A program made the translations under genes and the position numbers. A DNA stretch of 64,000 bases from Xiphydria camelus (taxonomy: Eukaryota > Arthropoda > Insecta > Hymenoptera > Xiphydriidae). How positions within the stretch are numbered: position 1 is the stretch's first letter; each line of letters starts with the position of its first letter. The stretch is taken from the NCBI GenBank assembly GCA_963678675.1, contig OY783193.1:11828822-11892821 (forward strand), read 5' to 3'. The notes beneath the pieces were generated by a model. That model had not been told where the DNA came from, did not search any database, and saw nothing but the letters and a program-made list of their open reading frames with translations. This document shows, one piece after another, positions 58,019 to 64,000 of the stretch.

Positions 58019-58406
58019 AAAATCGTCATTGTCAAGCGGAGAGCGTCGGCAGTCAACTGTTCCAGATCGCGAACAACGGCGGAGAGTATATGTAAAACTG
58101 GTAGCAGCGGAGAGTTAACAATCAAGTGACGTCACGCGACACTCACGTGTCGCCACGTGCCTCGGTGTTTAAGCGGGTGGAAAATCGCTCTTTGAAGTTC
58201 TCTGAATTCACTGTTGATCGCGATCTGACGCTCACCTTCGCTATCTACTCGCTCGAGCGTGTAACTTTTTTAGTGGAATGTCAGCGGGGACGAAATGCGA
58301 ATTTTAAACGAAATCGACCTTCGCGTTTTTCTGTCTGTCTGTCTATTCATACACAGTACAAAAGTGGTGTTAATTTGTAACAAAGTTTCACCGTTGTGGA
58401 CCTATA

Positions 58407-58660
58407 TCATATCGCCCCCTTAATACTACAACTAGGTAACTCAAATTTTTGGTATTTTCAGTTATCTACTTTGTACCCAACTTTGTACGCTCTTTTCGGT
58501 GTTACAACGAGATAAGGTCTGTCGCATATTTAAGGTTAGAAATCCAGTAGTATGATATAGATACAGTCACTAAAGCGACTAATATATGCATGCAATAAGT
58601 GCACAATTTGAATACCGAAAATTCGAGTTACCTATTTGTAGTATTAAGGAGACGATATGA
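58407..58660. repeat. MITE with terminal inverted repeats of about 55 bp (about 254 bp)
   Basis: The left TCATATCGCCCCCTTAATAC and inverted right TCATATCGTCTCCTTAATAC continue through ACTAGGTAACTCAAATTTTTGG/ATAGGTAACTCGAATTTTCGG. Its right end merges with the left end of the MITE A copy at 58653. Confidence 0.8.
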
Positions 58661-58869
58661 GGCTAAACTTACTCGCCAGGAAAGAAACTTCAATTACTAT
58701 TATCTCATTACTTATGAGCTTTTGGCTGATATATTTGTATAATACTTTTTTGAAGATTACATTTCAATCTACAATAAAATCTTATACCGATATAAGCTAA
58801 AGATTCATAAACAATGAGATAATAGTGATTGAAAATTCTTTCCTGGCGAGTAAATTTAGCCTCACATGG
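58653..58869. mobile_element. MITE family A, well-preserved copy (217 bp)
   Basis: The left TGAGGCTAAACTTACTCGCC and inverted right TGAGGCTAAATTTACTCGCC continue through AGGAAAGAA and CACTATTATCTCATT. Same family as 18659-18872 and 10025-10194. It abuts and slightly overlaps the previous MITE, consistent with insertion into that element's terminus. Confidence 0.85.
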
Positions 58870-58929
58870 TATGTACTACATCTGGTATCATTCAGTTTTA
58901 TGTCATTATCCCAGGTAGCAGTGGCACGT

Positions 58930-59155
58930 CAAACTCACGTCAATATTTCGTCACTCGATTCGTCGAAATAACGTGATTAGTTCGGTTATAATGTCGTCAT
59001 AAATGACGTGATTATGTCTCGTTAAAGAGACGTCATACTTCGACGTCAATATGTCGTCACTATAGTCACGTTTTATTTACGTTCGTTTTTATTGATTCGG
59101 GTCGTCATATTGACGTTAAAAGTTACGTGATAATGCCATCCTAAAGACGTCACAC
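58930..59155. promoter_or_regulatory. CGTCA/TGACG motif cluster; probable subterminal region
   Basis: At least eleven CGTCA or TGACG words lie within about 230 bases, for example GGCACGTCAAACTCACGTCA, TAATGTCGTCATAAATGACG and CGTCATACTTCGACGTCAAT. Dense short direct and inverted repeats just inside the ends are typical of EnSpm/CACTA elements, where transposase binds them. The cluster lies downstream of the transposase stop. A terminus near CACGTCAAAC at about 58933 is possible, but the matching end was not found within the window. Confidence 0.6.
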
Positions 59156-59487
59156 TTTAAAATCTTATTCTCAGTGAAAAGCTTTGCAATATTATTTAAA
59201 CTCAAGGAAATTTTAAAGAAGAGTGTAAAAAATGTAAGTAAAGCTCTAGTCGCAATATTGTTAAACAGTGAAATATGATCATTAGAATTACAATAATAGG
59301 CATTGAAAAATATTAATACACAATTGCATATTCGAGAAATAACATCTACATATATTTGAGAATATACATATATATGTACGTAATACATATTGTATGTTAA
59401 AACTTCTAACGTACGGTATGTGTATAACTTCTAACGTACGTGTTATGTATTTCGGTACTATTGAAGGATATTATACATTAATTATTC
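59156..59487 (-). other. Probable 3' untranslated region of the transposase
   Basis: AT-rich, no recognisable coding. It lies between the transposase stop and the CGTCA-rich block, and AATAAA-like signals are common by composition. Confidence 0.35.
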
Positions 59488-61578
59488 CTAAGTATAAATC
59501 GAGTGTATTAAAGGCAACGAAACCCAACAATCTTTATCATTCTTTTGAGTAATAGGTAGAACTAGACATTTAGCAGTAATAACGTTGATAGGCCATGTTT
59601 CATAATCATTTGAAATTCCTGTGATGACATAAATATCTAATTCTTTAGAATCTATTGGATTACAATATAATGATGTATGAAATGAAAATCGTTTCCCGAC
59701 TATCGTAAAAGAATTGTTGTGATCCATCAAAATATTATGAATTTGCACAACTGATCTAGATTCTTTTATAAGGCAATACGAATCAGCTTTAGAATATGCA
59801 TGGACAGAAATCTGGAAATTCTGCAAGCGTAGTTGTTTAAATTGTTTACTGTTTCTGAAAATAATATTTGTAGGAAGAGGGCCACAGTTATATTCAAATT
59901 TAGGAATTATTGGTCCTTTTAATTTGATATTTTCATTAATAAATGCACTTTCAATTTCACTTATACGGCGGCAAATTTGCTGTAGTGGTCTATTAGGTGA
60001 CTTCACTAAGCGTTTAATTTGTCCTAAAAAGTTTTCGAAAACAAACGCTGAGAAATTATCCAAAGGTCCATACATTTCTGCATCATCGCTGAGGTGAGAT
60101 AACATATGAATATTATGAATTAAAAATTGTTTGCCATACAATTTTTCACAATGCTTAACAAATACGTTTAAAACATTGCCAGCAGTCCTGCAGCCGAATG
60201 TGGAAATGTGTTTGTATGAAATCAGAATAGTAATAGCAGAATGAAAGAGCAAGAAATGTTCATATATCGAGGGATCTACGATATTTCTTAATACAATCGG
60301 ACCTAGGTATAATACAAAAGTTCTAAATTCTGTTGCTTTCCAGCGTGGCAATTCTTCCAAGCTGCGGGGTTTGCGGTTAAACTCTACAGGAATGTAAAAT
60401 CGCGATGACAATAAGCGTTCTGATAATAGATGAACTGATCTACTGCCTAGGCGGACTTGTAAAGAACCAGAAATCCAAGTATTTAATAACTTTTTAGCAA
60501 CACCTAAACATACATTATGCATATAATCTATGGGGAAATTTGACACTAATCCTATTGTTGGAATTTTCGATAAAGGTGAAACGCCTAAGTGGTGGTCGCT
60601 ATCTATTTGTAGAGAGAATGAAGTATCAGTTCTCTTAGGCGCATGAATACCTTGCAATGTAACTCTTCCATCGACATACTCGCCAGATTCTGTACATTTT
60701 TCACAAGAAGAGTATCCGCCATGAGATTTTATACATTTTAAGTATGCCCTAGCTGGAGCATCGCAAACGAAGCTATGTAAAGTGACAATATATTTTTTGT
60801 TATCAAGTTTAATGCCATTTTCCAATAAATGACTAAGATCATTTACAAAATTTTCTAAAAACTCGGTTAGTGGCTTTGGTTTGCCGTTGCCACAAAAAAT
60901 TCCAACAACAAAAGGTTGACATTTTATTTTTTTTATTAACCCCAAAATAGGCCACAACTGCGTTTTCGAACTTGCAAATAAGGGCAAACCATCAACATTG
61001 AAACTTATTTCTATTACATTACTAGAAATATCCTTCAGATATGGGGAAATTACTTTTTTAATTCCATTCAATAAACCCAAGTGGCAGTATTCCCCGTTTT
61101 CTAGTTTCTTAGTGTCTATATTTAATTTAGTTACTAATAAACTTCGTGAATCAAGCGGTAAATCTGGATGATAGGGCGAAAGAATGTGTAATAGATCATT
61201 AACTGTCGAGCGAGGTACATTCCTAGTTATTGCCCAAAGTCTCAGCTTCTGAGAGAGATCAGGTGTTTCAATCGTACTGCTACTATCGGAAAGCATTTCA
61301 AAAGTATCATTGTTATAGACTAATTCTGATGTGGTAGCACTGTCATTCAAAAATACGCGATTCATGTGGGTACTATTTTGAAGTAGCGGTGAAACATTGC
61401 TATCACAATCGCTTCTATATACATTTTCGCTTTTATGATTATGTGCAATAGACTCCTTCGTTACTTGAATTCTATTACTTTCCTGTTTTATTTCATGTAA
61501 TGCATTTTCGACAGCTTTTGCAATTTTTCTATTCCGCTGACGTTTCCCTGTAGTTGCATTTGTCGTCTTTCTGCTCAT
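59488..61578 (-). CDS. EnSpm/CACTA-like (Tnp2-type) transposase, intact
   Basis: One uninterrupted 696-codon frame. The N-terminus is basic (GKRQRNRKIAK, residues 11-21), a likely nuclear-localisation signal. The domain starting KLRLWAITRNVPRSTVNDLL (111-130) is the conserved opening of this insect transposase family. Candidate catalytic and structural blocks follow. NVDGLPLF has Asp196. CDAPARAYLKC with the following SHGGYSSCEKC has Asp273 and a Cys/His cluster (Cys282, His286, Cys292, Cys295). FPIDYMHNVCLGV has Asp351 and His354. A late HMLSHLSDDAEMYGPLDNFS to FENFLGQ segment (491-520) has Glu515. The DDE assignment of these residues is inference. The enzyme would excise and insert the element in the nucleus. 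The start ATG has A at -3 (ACAATGA) and lies one codon after, and in frame with, the stop of the upstream DUF4806 gene. No disabling mutation is visible. The alternative is a domesticated transposase. Confidence 0.88.
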   Translation of the reverse strand: MSRKTTNATTGKRQRNRKIAKAVENALHEIKQESNRIQVTKESIAHNHKSENVYRSDCDSNVSPLLQNSTHMNRVFLNDSATTSELVYNNDTFEMLSDSSSTIETPDLSQKLRLWAITRNVPRSTVNDLLHILSPYHPDLPLDSRSLLVTKLNIDTKKLENGEYCHLGLLNGIKKVISPYLKDISSNVIEISFNVDGLPLFASSKTQLWPILGLIKKIKCQPFVVGIFCGNGKPKPLTEFLENFVNDLSHLLENGIKLDNKKYIVTLHSFVCDAPARAYLKCIKSHGGYSSCEKCTESGEYVDGRVTLQGIHAPKRTDTSFSLQIDSDHHLGVSPLSKIPTIGLVSNFPIDYMHNVCLGVAKKLLNTWISGSLQVRLGSRSVHLLSERLLSSRFYIPVEFNRKPRSLEELPRWKATEFRTFVLYLGPIVLRNIVDPSIYEHFLLFHSAITILISYKHISTFGCRTAGNVLNVFVKHCEKLYGKQFLIHNIHMLSHLSDDAEMYGPLDNFSAFVFENFLGQIKRLVKSPNRPLQQICRRISEIESAFINENIKLKGPIIPKFEYNCGPLPTNIIFRNSKQFKQLRLQNFQISVHAYSKADSYCLIKESRSVVQIHNILMDHNNSFTIVGKRFSFHTSLYCNPIDSKELDIYVITGISNDYETWPINVITAKCLVLPITQKNDKDCWVSLPLIHSIYT

Positions 61579-61581
61579 TGT

Positions 61582-63696
61582 TTAAGGATTCTGTTTCTTC
61601 AATTCTTGAATTTTGTACCGTTGAGGTGCGTGTTTAAGCCAAATTTTGATACTGTCGTTGATTTCTTGTTCTGAACAATCAGTTGAGTTTATTGCACCTG
61701 GAATTAAACAATTTCAAACAAGTTTGTTAAACATATTGCCACTCAAAATACAAGAGTAATCTGTTCCACCACTCTGATGTGTAATGGGAATTTGTAGCGG
61801 CACGCAGCATAACTCATTCTTCAAAGTATGTCAGAATACTTACGAACGACGGCAGTCTTCAACTTTAGTTGTGAAAAAACTTTCTTATCTGCACGCTTGC
61901 CAAAGAAACTATATTCTTTTGCGAGATTGTCTGTTATGCATCGACGTAATATATTATTTACTTTGGATGATGTGTTTTTACCGCCCAATTGTGATAGGTA
62001 TGTAGACTGAAACAAAACGTTATTCCTTTTTTGTATAGGCTTATTTATGTCTGGAAATATGTTGTGATGTGACTTTTGAAATTGAGTTAAAGTGATAAAT
62101 TGAATTCTTGAATTGCGGTATACGTATATGTATGCTATTCATATGATTTACGAAGTATGATAATAAAAAGAAGTAATCAAATATAGAGAAGCTTGAATCA
62201 AATTATATGTCAATATGTTTATAAGTAAAGAGACAATTCTTACGAAGCCAATCAAATTTTCTTTTTCTTCTAAATAACGTTCGAATCCATCTAGATCATC
62301 AGTAGTATTAATCGGTAAATTTGATGGTAAATGTGCTGCTTGACATTGGTTTAACGTGGCAGTTGTTGACTGCTTTTCAATCCATCGAAGTATTTGGGTA
62401 TTTTGTTCTTTTATAATAAAAATTTCTCGTAATAACTTCCGTTGAAACACTACAATAAATTAATCAAAGTATTGGTAAAAATATATAGACATACGTCTGT
62501 TAATTTTCCTACATAAAATCTGTATATTAGGTTGGCGGAAACGTTTTGTCGTATTGCAATATGTGCAGGCAATTTTACCCGCACATATTGAAATATTGGA
62601 TTTCAAATATAATTACCATAGGCTTACCGATATTATTAACATTATTTGCTGCTAGGTCATCTAAATCATTATTCAAAGTACCGGTAGATTGCGATACTTT
62701 TGAAAGATGAGAGATCGTTGAATGAGATGGTTGAACTGAATAATCATCATCATTTCTTGTATTAATAGAATGTGGATCGGAATTAACTAAAAAATATTCA
62801 GATCATACATTTCTAATTCATACAAAGATATGATACAAAACTGTTAAATAGCTTATTTCATGTAATAAGATTGCTCGTAATTGTTGGATCATGTCCATAA
62901 AATGATACAAATCAAGTTTTAAATTTCCTATAATTATTTAATGAAGGCTCAATTTGAAAATCTTCTTAAATTTATCGAAATGCCAGCGCGAAAAATATAA
63001 TCAGCCATGTTCATTAATAATTCTTCAGGTGTACGTACCATCCTCTCCCAGTTTCAATCTTTTGCACTCAGAACCAGACTTTTTATAGATTTCTACCTTC
63101 GGTGGTCTAGGAAGAAGACTGATATTTTCTTCGTCACTCGAATCAGACAAAATTTTGCGGGTAGCAGAGACTTTTCTCTTCCACGATTGCTTTTTTTTTG
63201 GTGTTTCAATACCTGACTGTATATCTGAGGTTACTTCGGCTTGTTTTATTTTATACGAAGCTTTTTCAAAATCATCTGTATAGAAATATAATGATTATAG
63301 TTTTTTAATATCGAATTGAAGAATCTGATGAAATAAAAAAAAATGTTATCGAACGATATCTCGTGCATTCGTTCAGCGCTCAACCATATCACAAAGAAAA
63401 GATAATGAGGAGCTCCAAAAATTCGGCTTTACGTTGTTATCCCCCTTTTGTTAAGAAGGAATAAGCATATGTGTGTACTTACCGCACTCAAAAAAACGAC
63501 GGCAAATACCATACACTGTCCAGGTCTCCTCATCTGGATTTTCCCCACGTTTTAATAATTTATTGTATTCATTTTGCGTCTTGCATGGTGGCCACAAGAC
63601 TTCTTTTTTTCGTGGCGTTAACCAGCGGCTATTTACTACAGCTATGCCGCCTGCACATTCCTCGGAAGCAGAAAACTCGACGCCTACATATGTCAT
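61582..63696 (-). CDS. DUF4806-domain protein, six exons, 364 residues
   Basis: Coding exons are 63696-63483, 63275-63039, 62786-62628, 62449-62244, 62006-61844 and 61697-61582. All five introns are GT-AG (donors GTAAGT, GTACGT, GTAAGC, GTAAGA, GTAAGT) of 146-252 bp, and the summed length is exactly 365 codons including TAA. The N-terminal domain (about 1-90: SRWLTPRKKEVLWPP, EETWTVYGI, then KIKQAEVTSDIQ) matches the N-terminus usual in insect DUF4806 proteins. A Ser/Lys-rich linker (KKKQSWKRK, SDSSDEE) follows. The DUF4806 core spans about 204-350: LLREIFIIKEQNTQIL, LPINTTDDLDGFERYLEEKE, VNNILRRCITDNLAKEYSFF. The tail IWLKHAPQR is also typical. Molecular function is unknown. Its position immediately before a transposase in the same frame suggests an accessory transposon protein. 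The first exon could have a further 5' untranslated exon. Confidence 0.87.
62527..62590 (+). repeat. Mariner-end-like sequence and hairpin inside intron 3
   Basis: TATTAGGTTGGCGGAAACGT resembles a mariner terminus following TA. It is followed by a small hairpin (CAATATGTGC at 62557 facing GCACATATTG at 62581). Probably a solo end or very short MITE lying in an intron, leaving the coding frame untouched. Confidence 0.45.
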
Positions 63697-64000
63697 TATA
63701 CGCGACGTCTTATACAGTCACTCTTTTTTCGCTCGCTCTCACTTTTATTTTCCTGTCACTTTGCTGCTTTAAGAAATCGTATATGCACTGCACTGAAAAT
63801 GCCACGAATGTTCGAATATCGTTTGAACTGTACGGGACTACCGACGTGACTGAACCGAAATTTTCAAACTCAAAGAAATAAACCGTTTCTGCCGTGGTGA
63901 CGGTACGTTAGTATAGGGAAAGACCCACCTCGGTCTACGGCATTTGGTCAGCACATGGAACTCATTAAACGCGGATACCAAGGAAAGTGGCAGGTAACAC
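63697..64000. other. Upstream region of the DUF4806 gene
   Basis: No gene recognised. It should contain the promoter and possibly the other end of the transposon, but no TATA box at a sensible spacing and no inverse of the CGTCA-rich end could be picked out. The element probably extends past the window. Confidence 0.35.

Noticed and set aside
1..64000. Telomeric (TTAGG)n, rRNA genes, complete tRNA genes, viral insertions
   Set aside because: Looked for and not seen; isolated GGTTAGG words near 25995 and 26595 belong to LINE tails.

Overview
This is eukaryotic nuclear DNA, most likely from an insect and best matched by an ant or related hymenopteran. The evidence is the sharp alternation of CpG-rich blocks (about 15.0-16.7 kb and 34.1-36.7 kb) with AT-rich sequence, short GT-AG introns of about 150-250 bp, a mariner relic, non-LTR retrotransposon scraps, and a DUF4806 protein paired with an EnSpm/CACTA-like transposase of a kind that is common in ants. 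The species call is inference. I see no convincing host gene. The window is intergenic DNA dominated by transposons, many of them short and palindromic.

Layout. 0-10 kb: sparse DNA with foldback elements and repeats at 0.6, 3.3, 5.4, 5.8, 6.9 and 8.4 kb. 10.0-14.2 kb: a truncated MITE, a mariner-like MITE with TA duplications, then a probable pogo-like element. That element is split by about 2.5 kb holding roughly 37 copies of a 51-bp satellite, a reverse-transcriptase scrap and an array of GTCACTAAAA-type repeats. 14.3-23.3 kb: more foldback elements, a 0.75-kb near-perfect inverted duplication (17.25-18.0 kb), and one MITE inserted inside another at 18.5-18.9 kb. 23.3-24.2 kb: a dead mariner. 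25.3-27.5 kb: a composite with long terminal inverted repeats, containing satellite, a minisatellite and two LINE 3' ends with target-site duplications. 28.8-40.5 kb: seven more inverted-repeat elements in otherwise featureless DNA. 41.6-45.0 kb: a degraded DNA transposon with a broken transposase-like gene and six copies of a 14-bp motif. 45.0-58.0 kb: a 0.67-kb TIR element, microsatellites, scattered MITEs and a tRNA-like SINE fragment.

58.9 kb to the window end: the best-preserved unit, probably one autonomous DNA transposon read on the minus strand. A six-exon gene for a 364-residue DUF4806 protein splices cleanly, with every junction GT-AG and in frame. Its TAA stop is followed, one codon later and in the same frame, by the ATG of an intact 696-residue EnSpm/CACTA-like transposase. 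Past the transposase lies a 230-bp block crowded with CGTCA/TGACG motifs that looks like a subterminal transposase-binding region.

How the parts relate. The intact two-ORF unit could supply a transposase and an accessory protein. Most other elements are non-coding and would depend on enzymes encoded elsewhere. Several families occur two to five times here: the 215-bp MITE A, the 5.4/20.3-kb repeat, the 6.9/57.0-kb repeat, the 8.4/30.3-kb MITE, the 32.1/33.9-kb element and the 51-bp satellite.
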